Positions 18,757 through 28,062 of a stretch of 64,000 nt of DNA are shown here, in pieces. The first letter of the stretch is position 1, and every line of letters starts with the position of its first letter. The position numbers and the translations under genes are program-made. The DNA is from Vreelandella lutescens (lineage in GTDB: Bacteria; Pseudomonadota; Gammaproteobacteria; Pseudomonadales; Halomonadaceae). The stretch spans positions 558,001 through 622,000 of the forward strand of contig NZ_BMHM01000002.1 of assembly GCF_014640815.1 (NCBI RefSeq), written 5' to 3'. The notes below the pieces were generated by a model. It worked only from the letters and a program-made list of their open reading frames with translations. It searched no databases and was not told where the DNA came from.

Positions 18757-19620
18757 TCAGGCCGTCTTTAAGCCGAAATCGTATTGAAAATAGCGGTATG
18801 AGGTGTCCATCTGCCGACCATCGGGCGCTAGCCCCGCGGGCATTTGAATGAACTCCTTCACTAGGGAATCTTTCACGCCAAATACCGCGTCAGAATCAAG
18901 GTAAGGGTCGTCTTCCGCGAAGATTTGGGTCACCAGGGTTTCGTAGCCTGGGGCCATCAGCATGAAGTGCACATGGGCGGGGCGATAAGGATGACGGCCT
19001 GTAATTTCAAGCATTTTGCCAACCGGCCCATCGGTAGGAATGGGATAAGGAGACGGCGTTACCGTCCAGAAGGCGTAGCGGCCCTGGCGGTCGGTATGAA
19101 AGCGAGCGCGCAGCGTAGCGCCTTCAAGTTCAGGCTTCTGGACGTCATAAAAGCCTTCGCTGTCTGATTGCCAAACATCGATGGCGACATTTGCCAAGGG
19201 TTTGCCATGGGCGTCTTGTACGTAACCTTCGATGAACAGGGGCTCCCCTTCCACGCCCCAGTTAATGGCGTCGCCCTGGTTGGCTTGGGGAGGGTCTGCG
19301 ACGTAAAACGGCCCCAACACGGTGCTTTCGGTGATTTTAGGGTCGCTGCTGGCGTGATTAATCGCATCCACCAGCATGGTGACGCCCAGGGTATCTGATA
19401 GCAGGATGAATTCCTGGCGTTCGTCGTCGCACATTTGCCCGGCTCGGGTGAGAAACTCAATCGCCTGAGTCCACTCTTTCTCGGTGGGCTTCACCTCGCG
19501 TAGATAGGCATGCAGGTGTTTGACCAAGCCATTCAGCAGCGTTTTCAGCCGTTCATCTTCACAACGTGAAAACTCATCCATCACGGCGGCAGTAATATTA
19601 TCAGTGGTGAGATTACGCAT
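18757..19620 (-). CDS. Intradiol ring-cleavage dioxygenase, hydroxyquinol 1,2-dioxygenase-like
   Basis: A 287-residue non-haem Fe(III) intradiol dioxygenase. The N-terminal linker helix domain (about residues 10-90) contains LLSDTLGVTMLVDAINH, as in hydroxyquinol and chlorocatechol 1,2-dioxygenases. The catalytic iron ligands align with catechol dioxygenases as Tyr158 (GFYD), Tyr192 (SPYPIP), His216 and His218 (RPAHVHF). Hydroxyquinol would be opened to maleylacetate, the substrate of the reductase encoded in the same operon, so this specificity is the best guess. The ATG at 19620 has an AGGGAGG site and overlaps the upstream gene's stop by eight bases. Confidence 0.9.
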   Translation of the reverse strand: MRNLTTDNITAAVMDEFSRCEDERLKTLLNGLVKHLHAYLREVKPTEKEWTQAIEFLTRAGQMCDDERQEFILLSDTLGVTMLVDAINHASSDPKITESTVLGPFYVADPPQANQGDAINWGVEGEPLFIEGYVQDAHGKPLANVAIDVWQSDSEGFYDVQKPELEGATLRARFHTDRQGRYAFWTVTPSPYPIPTDGPVGKMLEITGRHPYRPAHVHFMLMAPGYETLVTQIFAEDDPYLDSDAVFGVKDSLVKEFIQMPAGLAPDGRQMDTSYRYFQYDFGLKTA

Positions 19621-20560
19621 GTGTGTGGCCTCCCTGCGTGACGGGCGAAGGTTCACCCAACCCTGACAGGCGCTCGGTATGATGAACGGTGGCGATATAG
19701 TCATCGTTGCCGTGCCCGGTGGCGATAAGGGCGGTGTAGGCTTCGCGCATTTGCGCTGCTAGCGGGGTCGAGACCCCAGTGCCGTGGGCGCAGTCGAGGA
19801 TAAGATCAAGATCTTTGGCCATCTGCGCGGCGGAAAACGTCGAGGTAAAATCCCGCGCTAACAGGGGCGGTACCTTGTACTTCACCATGGGTGAGCCCAC
19901 CGCGCTGTCAGAGATCAGCTCCAGCATAGCGTCCCACTCAATATTGCCTTTACGCGCCAGTGTCAGCGCTTCACTCATCATCCCGGCACTGACGGCAATC
20001 ATCAGGTTGATGGCCAGTTTGGCCACCCGGGCCTGCTCTTCATCGCCCAGCCAGTACTGCGCTTTGGTAAACGCTACAAACACGGGCTTGGCCGCTTCCA
20101 GCGCTTCCCGTGGGCCAGAGACCATCGCGGAAAGCGTGCCCGCCTCTGCCGCAACGGGGTTACCGGATACCGGGCTGCGCAGATAGACCACACCGTGAGC
20201 CGTTGCCGCCTCGGCCACTCGCGTAGAGGCTTCCACGCTCACCGTGCTTGTCTCAATTAAGGTGCTTCCGGGCATCATGTGGCTAATCAGCTCGCCAGCC
20301 TCAAGGCACAGGCTGATCAATGCGCGGTCATCGGGAATCGACACAAACACTAAGTCGCAACCGGCCACGGCCTCTGCCAGCGTTTGATGAGGCGTCACCC
20401 CGATCTCTGCGGCGAGAGCAAGGCGGTCCGCCGACAGATCAAAGCCTTGAACAGGGGTTCCGGCTTGAACAATTCGGGCGGCCATTGGCAAACCCAGTTT
20501 ACCCAAGCCTACCCATGCCACTTTTGGGGTCGTTGAAGGCGTTGCAGAAGCGGTTGTCAT
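19613..20560 (-). CDS. NAD-binding dehydrogenase of the 3-hydroxyisobutyrate dehydrogenase family
   Basis: A 315-residue beta-hydroxyacid dehydrogenase. It has the N-terminal Rossmann motif VGLGKLGLPMAARIVQAG (about residues 16-33), the substrate-binding SPVSGNPVAAEAGTLSAMV (about 130-148), and the catalytic Lys in RVAKLAINLM (about 185). The family includes 3-hydroxyisobutyrate dehydrogenase, tartronate semialdehyde reductase and L-threonate-type dehydrogenases. Within this operon it may reduce or oxidise a short hydroxy acid or semialdehyde released upstream of ring cleavage. Start and stop overlap both neighbours, showing translational coupling. The exact substrate cannot be assigned. Confidence 0.87.
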   Translation of the reverse strand: MTTASATPSTTPKVAWVGLGKLGLPMAARIVQAGTPVQGFDLSADRLALAAEIGVTPHQTLAEAVAGCDLVFVSIPDDRALISLCLEAGELISHMMPGSTLIETSTVSVEASTRVAEAATAHGVVYLRSPVSGNPVAAEAGTLSAMVSGPREALEAAKPVFVAFTKAQYWLGDEEQARVAKLAINLMIAVSAGMMSEALTLARKGNIEWDAMLELISDSAVGSPMVKYKVPPLLARDFTSTFSAAQMAKDLDLILDCAHGTGVSTPLAAQMREAYTALIATGHGNDDYIATVHHTERLSGLGEPSPVTQGGHTHA

Positions 20561-21942
20561 GGGGTGACCTCCTGTGTTGATTGCGCTTCACGCGCCAGCA
20601 GTTCGGCGTGAATACGGTGGCCAGACTTGGCCAGCTCAGCGATACCCTGCTGAGTCTCCATGAGCAGACGGCCGCCACGTTTTTTGAACTGCCCGGCCAC
20701 CATCACGCTGTCGACGTTGGCAAGGCTGGTTTGCATGACCACCGTAGAAACTGGGTCGTTCACCGGCTGCATGTTGAGCTGATTGCTATCCAGCAGCACT
20801 ATGTCGGCCTGCTTACCCGGCGTGAGGCTGCCAATACGGTCATCAAGACCCAGTGCTTTTGCCCCATCGAGGGTGATCCAGCCCAGCGCTTCCCGAGTGG
20901 TAATGGTGGAGGTATCGGGGATCTTGCCCTGCTCACGGCGGGAGGCGTCGTTATCAAGAGCGCGCTGCATCCCCAGCGCTGCCCGGGCGACGCTGAACAT
21001 ATCTCCAGAGAGCACCGATTCGAGATCCACACCCAAAGACACCACGCCGCCGTTTTGACGAACCAGCCCAGTCACCGGGAAACCGTGGCCTTGGGTCATC
21101 TCGTTTTCAGGGGCAATGGAGAACGTCACGCCGCTTGCGCAGAACCGGGACATTTGGCCTTCGTCCAAACTTTGGCCATGCACAATGTTGATATCGGGGC
21201 TCAGTAAGCCACGCGCTTCCACTTCATCCCAGGCACCGGGGGCCACGGCCTCACCGCCGCCCTGGTGCATGGAGGCGACCAGGCCAAACTCTTTGGCCAA
21301 AGCAAAGTCCTGCAGCGTCACCTCTAGGGTTGAGTAGTGAGGGCCGAGAATAGCCATGCCCAAGGTGACGAGCCCTTCTGGGTTTGCCAGCTCGCCGTTT
21401 AATAAGCGCTCTATCTCATGACGAGGATGAGGAATTTCACTAAAGTGCGGCTGACCAGGTTTAGGGTCAGGTTTTGGGGAGCCATGCAGAAACAGCGCGC
21501 GAATGCCCGATTCCTTTAGCCCTTTCACAGCGGCGTCAGTATGTTCCGGGGTCGGGTTGTTATGGCACCAATCACCTAACGTGGTGGTACCGCAATTAAG
21601 CTGGTTTATCGCGCCCATCCGGGTAGCAATGTAGATATCCTCGGGCGTAAATAGCGCCGCGAGGCCACGGTGAACATGGCGAAAATACTCCAGCAGCGTC
21701 CAATTGGCGGCAACGCCGCGCAGGCCGGTTTGCCAGGTATGCATATGGGCATTCACCAACCCGGGAATCAGGATACCGCCGCCGCAGTCGATTACCTCGG
21801 CTGCGTGTGCCTTGGGGTGATCGGTCAGGTCATGCCCCACGGCGACGATACGATCACCCTCGATCAGTACCTGGCCATCGCTCAGTTCGCCCAACTGCGG
21901 GTCCATGGTGACAATCGTGGCGTTAACAAACAGCGTGCTCAT
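20557..21942 (-). CDS. Amidohydrolase-superfamily aminohydrolase (AtzA/TrzN/8-oxoguanine deaminase type)
   Basis: A 461-residue metal-dependent hydrolase. The HxH motif is His66 and His68 in NAHMHTW; further metal or substrate residues appear in ASMHQGGG, NIVHGQSL and LGVDLES. The layout, with an N-terminal beta-sandwich, TIM barrel and closing beta strands (TPGKQADIVLLD), is that of the group containing 8-oxoguanine deaminase, S-adenosylhomocysteine deaminase and triazine hydrolases AtzA and TrzN. These remove an amino or other leaving group from a nitrogen-containing ring. In this operon that suggests the imported compound is an aminated ring; this is inferred. Start and stop share ATGA with both neighbours. 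Confidence 0.88.
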   Translation of the reverse strand: MSTLFVNATIVTMDPQLGELSDGQVLIEGDRIVAVGHDLTDHPKAHAAEVIDCGGGILIPGLVNAHMHTWQTGLRGVAANWTLLEYFRHVHRGLAALFTPEDIYIATRMGAINQLNCGTTTLGDWCHNNPTPEHTDAAVKGLKESGIRALFLHGSPKPDPKPGQPHFSEIPHPRHEIERLLNGELANPEGLVTLGMAILGPHYSTLEVTLQDFALAKEFGLVASMHQGGGEAVAPGAWDEVEARGLLSPDINIVHGQSLDEGQMSRFCASGVTFSIAPENEMTQGHGFPVTGLVRQNGGVVSLGVDLESVLSGDMFSVARAALGMQRALDNDASRREQGKIPDTSTITTREALGWITLDGAKALGLDDRIGSLTPGKQADIVLLDSNQLNMQPVNDPVSTVVMQTSLANVDSVMVAGQFKKRGGRLLMETQQGIAELAKSGHRIHAELLAREAQSTQEVTP

Positions 21943-23018
21943 AGGCCACCTCCACTCTCCGCCTGGGGCCGTTTCCCCGACTGAGCATCACTGAGCAAAC
22001 GGTGGATACCCTTCGCTTCCACATCGCGTGGGTTCCAGTAAGGGTTGCGGGTTGCAATCTCTGTGGCCCGTACCACATCGTCTACGCTAAAGCCTAGTTC
22101 GGAGAGTGCGCTTGGGGCTCCGACAGCACGCCCTAAATCGTAAAGGCCAGCCGCTGCGTCGTCACAGCCCAGCGCACGCCCAATACGCGCCATCGCTTCC
22201 GGCACCGCTGGCGCGTTATAGGCCAGCGCATAAGGCAGCACAATGGTGTGCGTTTCCGCATGGGGAAGGTTAAAAGAGCCGCCGAGGGTATGGCACAGCT
22301 TGTGATGCAGCGACATGCCCACCGAACCCAGGCAAGTGCCGCACAGCCAAGCGCCGTAGAGCGCATCAGAACGCGCTTCAATATGGGCGGGTTCGTTGGC
22401 AATTACCGGCAGGCTTCGCGCCAGCGCCGCAATCCCCTCTTCTGCCATCAGCGCAATCACCGGATTGCAGTCACGGGCATAAAGCGCCTCAACGGCATGG
22501 GCAATTGCGTTAATGCCGCTGGTGCCCGACATCACCGCAGGCAGCGTTAAGGTCAGGTCAACGTCGTAAATGACCGTTTCCGGTAGTACGTCCAGGGTGC
22601 GCTGGGTGGTTTTGATGCCGTCGCTTGTTTCACCCAGGATCGGCGTCATTTCCGAGCCCGCGTAGGTGGTGGGTATCGCGATCTGAGGTAAGCCAGTACG
22701 TAAGGCAATGGCTTTACCCAAGCCAATCGTTGAACCGCCACCGATGGCCACCGTGCAGTCTACGCTGAGCTCTTTAACTACCTGCAGGGCATGTTTGGTC
22801 ACCTCAACGGGCGTATGCATCACGGCATCTGCATAAACGCCGATGCCCTTATCGCCTAGAAGTTCTAGTACGCGGCTTGCTTGCTCGTGCTGCTGAGGCG
22901 TGGCTAACACCAGGGCGCGTGAGCAGCCGAGATGTTCAAGCTCTTCTCTCAGCTGAGCCAGGGTACCTTGGCCAAATACCACCCGGGATGGCAGGCCATC
23001 ATAAACAAAAGGTTGCAT
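21939..23018 (-). CDS. Maleylacetate reductase (iron-containing alcohol dehydrogenase family)
   Basis: A 359-residue member of the iron-containing alcohol dehydrogenase family, maleylacetate reductase branch. Visible signatures are the opening FVYDGLPSRVVFGQGTLAQL, the nucleotide-binding AIGGGSTIGLGKAIAL (about residues 91-106), PTTYAGSEMTPILG (about 116-129), and the active-site region HHKLCHTLGGSFNLPHAETH (about 238-257). The enzyme reduces maleylacetate to 3-oxoadipate with NAD(P)H, the step after hydroxyquinol or chlorohydroquinone ring opening. The same operon encodes a matching dioxygenase, which supports the call. The ATG has an AAGGAA site; 83 bases separate it from the ABC ATPase gene upstream. 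Confidence 0.92.
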   Translation of the reverse strand: MQPFVYDGLPSRVVFGQGTLAQLREELEHLGCSRALVLATPQQHEQASRVLELLGDKGIGVYADAVMHTPVEVTKHALQVVKELSVDCTVAIGGGSTIGLGKAIALRTGLPQIAIPTTYAGSEMTPILGETSDGIKTTQRTLDVLPETVIYDVDLTLTLPAVMSGTSGINAIAHAVEALYARDCNPVIALMAEEGIAALARSLPVIANEPAHIEARSDALYGAWLCGTCLGSVGMSLHHKLCHTLGGSFNLPHAETHTIVLPYALAYNAPAVPEAMARIGRALGCDDAAAGLYDLGRAVGAPSALSELGFSVDDVVRATEIATRNPYWNPRDVEAKGIHRLLSDAQSGKRPQAESGGGL

Positions 23019-23101
23019 AAAACATTCCTTAGTCGTTTGAAGTGGGCTGTGTGCTCGCTACCCTCTACCTGCTAGCGGGCACACTTATCGCAGCAGGTGA
23101 G

Positions 23102-24646
23102 CTAGCTCGCCTGCGCCTGCTTTCCCATACCGGTAATGGCTTGCACCAGCGCGTCCTCACTGACGTTGTCACCATCAAACTCCGCGGTGACGCGGCCGTC
23201 GTACATCGCAATAATGCGGTTACTCAGGCCCAGCACTTCGGGCATCTCTGACGAGATCACCAACACGGCGTAGCCGGATTTGGCTAAGTCTTTGACGAGG
23301 GTGTGGATTTCAGATTTAGAACCGACATCAATACCCCGCGTTGGCTCATCGAGGATGAGCAATTTAGGCTGGGTATGCAGCCACTTGCCGATGACGATCT
23401 TCTGCTGATTACCGCCGCTTAAATTGCCGACTTTTTGGCGCCAGCTGGGGGTTTTGATTTTCATGGCTTGGTGATACTTGTCGTAGACTTCGCGCTCTTT
23501 CGCACTGGTCATAAAGCCTAATGACGACACGCTAGAGAGGCTTGCCAATGTCATATTGTCACGACAGTTCATGCCCAGAATCAGGCCCTGATCTTTGCGG
23601 TCTTCCGGTACTAATGCGACGCCGCTCATCACCGCATCGTGGGAGTTACGAAAATTCACCACCTCACCATCAAGCACGACGTCACCAGCCGAAGGCTTAC
23701 GCAGGCCAAAGATAGTTTCGGCCACCTCTGAGCGCCCTGCGCCGACCAAACCATACATGCCAACAATCTCGCCCTTGCGAACGTTAAAGCTGACATCTTC
23801 AAAAACACGCTTAACTGACAGGTGGCGCACTTCCAGCATGTTGTCGCCGAAATCCGTGGGCTTGCTGGCATGATCAAGCGTTAGGCTGCGGCCGATCATC
23901 ATCCGCGTGATTTCATCTTCGTTGGTATCTGCGGTGTTGACCGTGCCGGTGTACTCGCCGTCTCGCAGCACTGAAATGCGGTGTGATAGATGGAAAATCT
24001 CATCCATGCGGTGGGAGATATACACAATGCCCACGCCCTGCTCACATAACGAATTGATCACGTCGTAGAGCACCGGCTTTTCGTGGTCGGTGAGCGATGC
24101 CGTCGGCTCGTCAAACACAACAACCTGCGGAGTAAAGGCAAGCGCCCTGCCAATTTCCACCATCTGCTTTTTGGCAATCGATAGCGAGCCCACTAGATCG
24201 TCATGCTGAAAACCGCACTTAAGCCGCTCAAGAATCTTATTGGTATCCTCACGCAGTTTTCGCCAATCCACGCGATTGAACGACTTTCTGGGCAGACTGC
24301 CGAGAAAGATGTTTTCGGCCACCGTCATTTCAGAGACCAACGACTGCTCCTGATGGATCAGTACGACCCCCGCGCGTTTGGCATGCTTAGGATTCTCGAA
24401 GGCCATTTCCTGGCCGCCTAGAATAATCTTGCCTTCGTTGGCCTGGTGCTTACCGGCCAGCACTTTCATCAGGGTCGATTTGCCAGCCCCGTTCTCACCC
24501 AGCAAGGCATGCACCTCACCAGGGCGAACGTCAAAATCAACGTTGTTGAGCGCGACCACTCCGGGGAATCGTTTCGTGATGCCTTTAAGTTCCAGGATGG
24601 GTGCCGCATCGATGGGCTGACGTGATTGCGGTGAAGAGGCGTTCAT
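23102..24646 (-). CDS. CUT2-family sugar-type ABC transporter ATP-binding protein (RbsA/MglA-like)
   Basis: A 514-residue ATPase with two fused nucleotide-binding domains, the hallmark of CUT2 importers. The N-terminal domain has Walker A GENGAGKST (about residues 55-63), signature LSIAKKQ and Walker B VVFDEPTASL. The C-terminal domain has a degenerate Walker A (GLVGAGRSE), signature LSGGNQQK and Walker B LILDEPTRGID. This asymmetry is normal for RbsA and MglA. Its ATG overlaps the stop of the adjacent permease gene. CUT2 systems usually carry pentoses, hexoses, inositol or related polyols. Confidence 0.93.
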   Translation of the reverse strand: MNASSPQSRQPIDAAPILELKGITKRFPGVVALNNVDFDVRPGEVHALLGENGAGKSTLMKVLAGKHQANEGKIILGGQEMAFENPKHAKRAGVVLIHQEQSLVSEMTVAENIFLGSLPRKSFNRVDWRKLREDTNKILERLKCGFQHDDLVGSLSIAKKQMVEIGRALAFTPQVVVFDEPTASLTDHEKPVLYDVINSLCEQGVGIVYISHRMDEIFHLSHRISVLRDGEYTGTVNTADTNEDEITRMMIGRSLTLDHASKPTDFGDNMLEVRHLSVKRVFEDVSFNVRKGEIVGMYGLVGAGRSEVAETIFGLRKPSAGDVVLDGEVVNFRNSHDAVMSGVALVPEDRKDQGLILGMNCRDNMTLASLSSVSSLGFMTSAKEREVYDKYHQAMKIKTPSWRQKVGNLSGGNQQKIVIGKWLHTQPKLLILDEPTRGIDVGSKSEIHTLVKDLAKSGYAVLVISSEMPEVLGLSNRIIAMYDGRVTAEFDGDNVSEDALVQAITGMGKQAQAS

Positions 24647-25602
24647 ATCCGCACCTCCTTGGCCGAGGGTGCATTAAGCTTCTTATCAATGATCAGAACA
24701 GAGATGAGAATCGCGCCGAGAATAACGAGTACGTAAAAAGCGGGCACCTGCATTAAGTTCATACCGTTGCGCAGAATACCGATGGCCAGTACGCCGCCTA
24801 GTGTACCGACAATGCTGCCGTAACCACCGGTCAACTTCGTGCCGCCCAGCACTACCGCCGTGATCACCCAAAGCTCATAGTCTCGGCCTAGATTAGGCGT
24901 GGCCGCCCCCATTTGGCTGGCAAGCAGGACACCCGCGAGTGCCGCGAAAAACCCTACGATGATGAAGTTGATCATCATGTGTCGGCCTAGGCGGATACCC
25001 GCATCAATCGATGCTTCAGGGTTGCCGCCTACGGCAAAGGTGTTGCGGCCATGGCTGGTACGCGTCAGCACTAGATGCATGATTAGTGCACAAATCAGAA
25101 AGATGATGGCCAAGACGGGAACCGGCCCGATCGTGCTCGTGCCGAAGTCGGCGAACGCAAAGTTCATGGCGAAGAAAGACTGCTCACCGGTGTATAGAAA
25201 GATTAAGCCACGCACACCCAGCATGGCTCCTAGCGTTACGATGAACGCGTTAACACCGGTTTTCCAAACAACAAAGCCATTGAGGGCTCCCAGCAAAATA
25301 CCTGAGACTAACGCGGCTAGAATGGCCAGCGTCATGCTAATTGCCTGCAAACCCACTGCCAGAGAAGCGGAAAGCCCCAGTATCGCGCCCACCGACAAAT
25401 CGATGTTGCCGTTAATCATCACGAAGGTCATGCCTAGGGCTATCAGGCCTATCGTTGAGGTCTGCACCAGAATATTGCTGATATTCCCAAATGACAGGAA
25501 GTACTCAGACATAACGCTAAAGAAGATAAAGAGCGCGATAACGAATACCCAGATCGGCTGTATTTTCGCTCTACCACGGAAGAACCCTTTCATTGATGTC
25601 AT
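24643..25602 (-). CDS. CUT2 ABC transporter permease (RbsC-like), first of two
   Basis: A 319-residue inner-membrane permease with about eight to ten hydrophobic helices. Family motifs are visible: ALGMTFVMINGNIDLSVGAI (about residues 56-75), and the cytoplasmic coupling region NTFAVGGNPEASIDAGI followed by LGGTKLTGGYGSIVGTLGG. It pairs with a second, different permease encoded just upstream, so the importer is probably a heterodimer, unlike the homodimer formed by E. coli RbsC. An AGGA-type site precedes the ATG. Confidence 0.92.
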   Translation of the reverse strand: MTSMKGFFRGRAKIQPIWVFVIALFIFFSVMSEYFLSFGNISNILVQTSTIGLIALGMTFVMINGNIDLSVGAILGLSASLAVGLQAISMTLAILAALVSGILLGALNGFVVWKTGVNAFIVTLGAMLGVRGLIFLYTGEQSFFAMNFAFADFGTSTIGPVPVLAIIFLICALIMHLVLTRTSHGRNTFAVGGNPEASIDAGIRLGRHMMINFIIVGFFAALAGVLLASQMGAATPNLGRDYELWVITAVVLGGTKLTGGYGSIVGTLGGVLAIGILRNGMNLMQVPAFYVLVILGAILISVLIIDKKLNAPSAKEVRI

Positions 25603-25618
25603 CTTGCATTCCTCCGCG

Positions 25619-26629
25619 TTATGAGTGGCTCGTAAACAAGCGCTTACGTTTGTTAGCGAGGTCCAGCCATACGGCCAGAATGATAATTACCCAGGTCACG
25701 ATCCACTGGATGTAATAGGGGTAGCCCATCAACAAAAGGCCATTTTGGATAAAGCCTAGGATCAACACGCCAATCACCGTTTTCCAGATACTGCCTGCAC
25801 CGCCTAGCAAGCTTGTGCCGCCAAGGATGATGCCGGCCAACACCAGTAACTCGTATCCCTGCCCCACGTTGTTTTGCGAGCCCATGACCCGCGAGCCAAG
25901 CACCAGAGCGGCGCACGCCACACAGAAAGCAGAGATCAAATATGTGCTGAATACACACCAGTTTTTACGAATTCCAGAGTAAACGGCGGCCATCGGGTTA
26001 CCGCCGACGGCAAAGATACGTCGCCCATATCCGGTGTAAGACATCACTACTTGAATCAAGATAGCCAGCAGTCCAAACATCAGAACAGGCACCGCAATAC
26101 CCCCCACAAACCCACGGCCAAAGAAGGCAAACCAGGTATTCTCTTGATTGGCAATATCGACGTTCTGGCCGCCGCTATAAATCAGCACAAACCCTTGTAT
26201 GGCTGACAGCATAGCCAGCGTCACAATCAGCGAGTTGAGTCGTAGAAAACCAATCAAAAACCCGTTAACGGCACCGATCATCAAGGTCAGCGCGAACATC
26301 AACAGAATGGCGTTAGTGGGGCCAATTTTGTCATGTAGATCAACCACCAGGACGGTGGAGAACGACAGCATTGAGCCAACAGAAAGATCTAAGTTGCCAC
26401 CAATAATGACCACGGTGACACCCACCGCGATAATGCCAATAATGGATGCCTGGCGGACAACGGTCATAATGTTTGACTGAGAGAGGAACTGCTCAGAAAA
26501 AAACGAAAAAACGAACATGCCGATCAGGAAAAAAATGAGAATGCCCTGAGCCGATAAAAAACTCAGCACACCTGCTTTGCTCAGCTTTCCTAACGGCACT
26601 ACAACCTTTGTTTGTTCTGTGGAAGCCAT
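25619..26629 (-). CDS. CUT2 ABC transporter permease (RbsC-like), second of two
   Basis: A 336-residue permease of the same family as its neighbour, with IAVGVTVVIIGGNLDLSVGS and the coupling motif RIFAVGGNPMAAVYSGIRKN, then LGGTSLLGGAGSIWKTVIGV. The ATG at 26629 has an AGGTG site; a GTG three codons upstream has none. It is separated from the binding-protein gene by 171 bases containing a nested hairpin, and from the next permease by 16 bases. The presence of two non-identical permeases suggests an asymmetric translocation pore. Confidence 0.91.
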   Translation of the reverse strand: MASTEQTKVVVPLGKLSKAGVLSFLSAQGILIFFLIGMFVFSFFSEQFLSQSNIMTVVRQASIIGIIAVGVTVVIIGGNLDLSVGSMLSFSTVLVVDLHDKIGPTNAILLMFALTLMIGAVNGFLIGFLRLNSLIVTLAMLSAIQGFVLIYSGGQNVDIANQENTWFAFFGRGFVGGIAVPVLMFGLLAILIQVVMSYTGYGRRIFAVGGNPMAAVYSGIRKNWCVFSTYLISAFCVACAALVLGSRVMGSQNNVGQGYELLVLAGIILGGTSLLGGAGSIWKTVIGVLILGFIQNGLLLMGYPYYIQWIVTWVIIILAVWLDLANKRKRLFTSHS

Positions 26630-26655
26630 GCTATTCACCTGTAAAAAATCACCTA

Positions 26656-26715
26656 GGGAGGCACCTATGAAGGTGACGATGCACGATGTCTATCGTCACA
26701 CTGGCGGTGCCTCCC
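26656..26715. repeat. Nested inverted repeat between binding-protein and permease genes
   Basis: An outer 10-base perfect inverted repeat (GGGAGGCACC 26656-26665; GGTGCCTCCC 26706-26715) encloses an inner 8-base one (GTGACGAT 26673-26680; ATCGTCAC 26692-26699). The transcript of the minus strand would fold into a long two-part stem with no T-tract, so it is more like an RNA-stabilising or processing hairpin than a full terminator. It would favour high binding-protein and lower permease expression. Confidence 0.75.
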
Positions 26716-26800
26716 AGCGCAGGAAGCCTGCATTCAGGTTCGCACCCCATCGGTATTGAGTTGTCTTCACATCATCAATACTGGGTAATACGCCCTACCT

Positions 26801-27739
26801 TCAGAAAACCGGGCGATCAAACTCTTCAAGGTTTTCTGCGGTGATTTTCGGGGTGTCAAAGAAGTTCATTTTCGGAAGATCTTCGCCCGCTAACACATCC
26901 AGTGCGGTTTGCAGCGCGGCTTCTGCATCATCCACCGGGGATTGGTAGATAGAGCCATAATATTCACCGCGTGCAATCGCGTCGTAGCCAACAGCGAAGT
27001 TTGTGGCTCCAATAAAGATAATTCCGTCTGCACGCCCCGCGCCTTTAGCGGCATTTAAAGCGCCTACGCCCATGTTGTCGTCGCCAGAATACACACCGTC
27101 GATATGGTCATATTTCGTTAGAAAATCTTCCATTACCCGCTGGGCACGCTCACGGTTCCAGTTACCGGGCTGTGTTTCCAACAGTTCGACACCTGGGCAA
27201 GCTTCAGCCAGTCGATCCTCAAACCCACCTGCACGTTCCATGGCCGTGGTGTAGCCAGGCTGGCCGGAAATCTGAACAATTTGACCCTCGCCCCCCAAGG
27301 CATCGCACATCATTTCAGCAGAGGAAATGCCCTGCTGAACGTTGTCCGGCCCAGAGAAAGCAGCAATAAACTCCATGCCTGCTTCAGCGATTTTAGAGTT
27401 GGTCACGATGACAGGAATGCCAGCACTATGAGCTTGGCGAATAGCGGGAATAACCGCTTGGCCATTGGTAGGCCAAATAATGATGGCGTCGACACGCTGC
27501 TGGATAAGGTCTTGCATTTGACCAATCTGTCGGGCCACATCGCCACCGGCGTCCAGCACCACGACATCCACATTACCTTCACGCTCTGCAGCGGCTTCAA
27601 ACGCGCTTTCATACGTCGTCTGATAACTATCGACACCCACGTTGTTTTGAGTAATACCTATACGATAAGGGCCTTCGGCGTGCGCTGTCGCAATCGACAT
27701 CAATGTGACCGATGCAGCAATAGCGGTTTTATTGAACAT
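26801..27739 (-). CDS. Periplasmic sugar-type substrate-binding protein of the CUT2 ABC importer
   Basis: A 312-residue protein with a signal peptide (cleavage after SIATAHA, about residue 21) and a ribose-binding-type fold (Peripla_BP_4). Core motifs are YRIGITQNNVGVDSYQTTYE (about 25-44), DAIIIWPTNGQAVIPAIRQA, IPVIVTNSK and DGVYSGDDNMGVGALNAAKG. It delivers the substrate to the importer formed by the two permeases and fused ATPase. As the first gene of the operon it has a good AGGAGA site. The ligand is unknown; sugars, polyols and cyclitols are typical for the family. Confidence 0.92.
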   Translation of the reverse strand: MFNKTAIAASVTLMSIATAHAEGPYRIGITQNNVGVDSYQTTYESAFEAAAEREGNVDVVVLDAGGDVARQIGQMQDLIQQRVDAIIIWPTNGQAVIPAIRQAHSAGIPVIVTNSKIAEAGMEFIAAFSGPDNVQQGISSAEMMCDALGGEGQIVQISGQPGYTTAMERAGGFEDRLAEACPGVELLETQPGNWNRERAQRVMEDFLTKYDHIDGVYSGDDNMGVGALNAAKGAGRADGIIFIGATNFAVGYDAIARGEYYGSIYQSPVDDAEAALQTALDVLAGEDLPKMNFFDTPKITAENLEEFDRPVF

Positions 27740-28062
27740 TTTGTTTCTCCTAGCGTTTTTATTAATTGTTGTTGGCTTACAGACTCGTAAGGCTGTGTTC
27801 GGAGCTTACTGCCCGGCTTTGTTAAGGCACAACGCGACCACACCACAGAAATGACCAATTTGGTTTTTTTATGCGCTTCGTTCCGTATACCGCCAAGGAT
27901 GGCTAATAGCCACGACACTATAGACAACCCTTGTACACACCACCCACTTTGGGTTAATAGTTAATAACCACGCTAACTTCCTATCTCCACACGGCGGGCC
28001 TTACCGGGACGCGCTTCACTCCACAGCGCATTAATTGCATTAAAAACAAAAGGATAGCCAAC
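27740..28062. promoter_or_regulatory. Divergent promoter region of the catabolic operon and the formamidase gene
   Basis: A 323-base gap between two divergent starts. It contains an inverted repeat GGTTA-N8-TAACC at 27952-27969, a candidate regulator site, and AT-rich stretches suitable for promoters. I could not identify convincing -35/-10 pairs. No gene or structured RNA was recognised. Confidence 0.45.

Noticed and set aside
20581..21207. Plus-strand frame of 208 codons opposite the amidohydrolase gene
   Set aside because: Fully antisense to a well-supported gene, with no recognisable domain.
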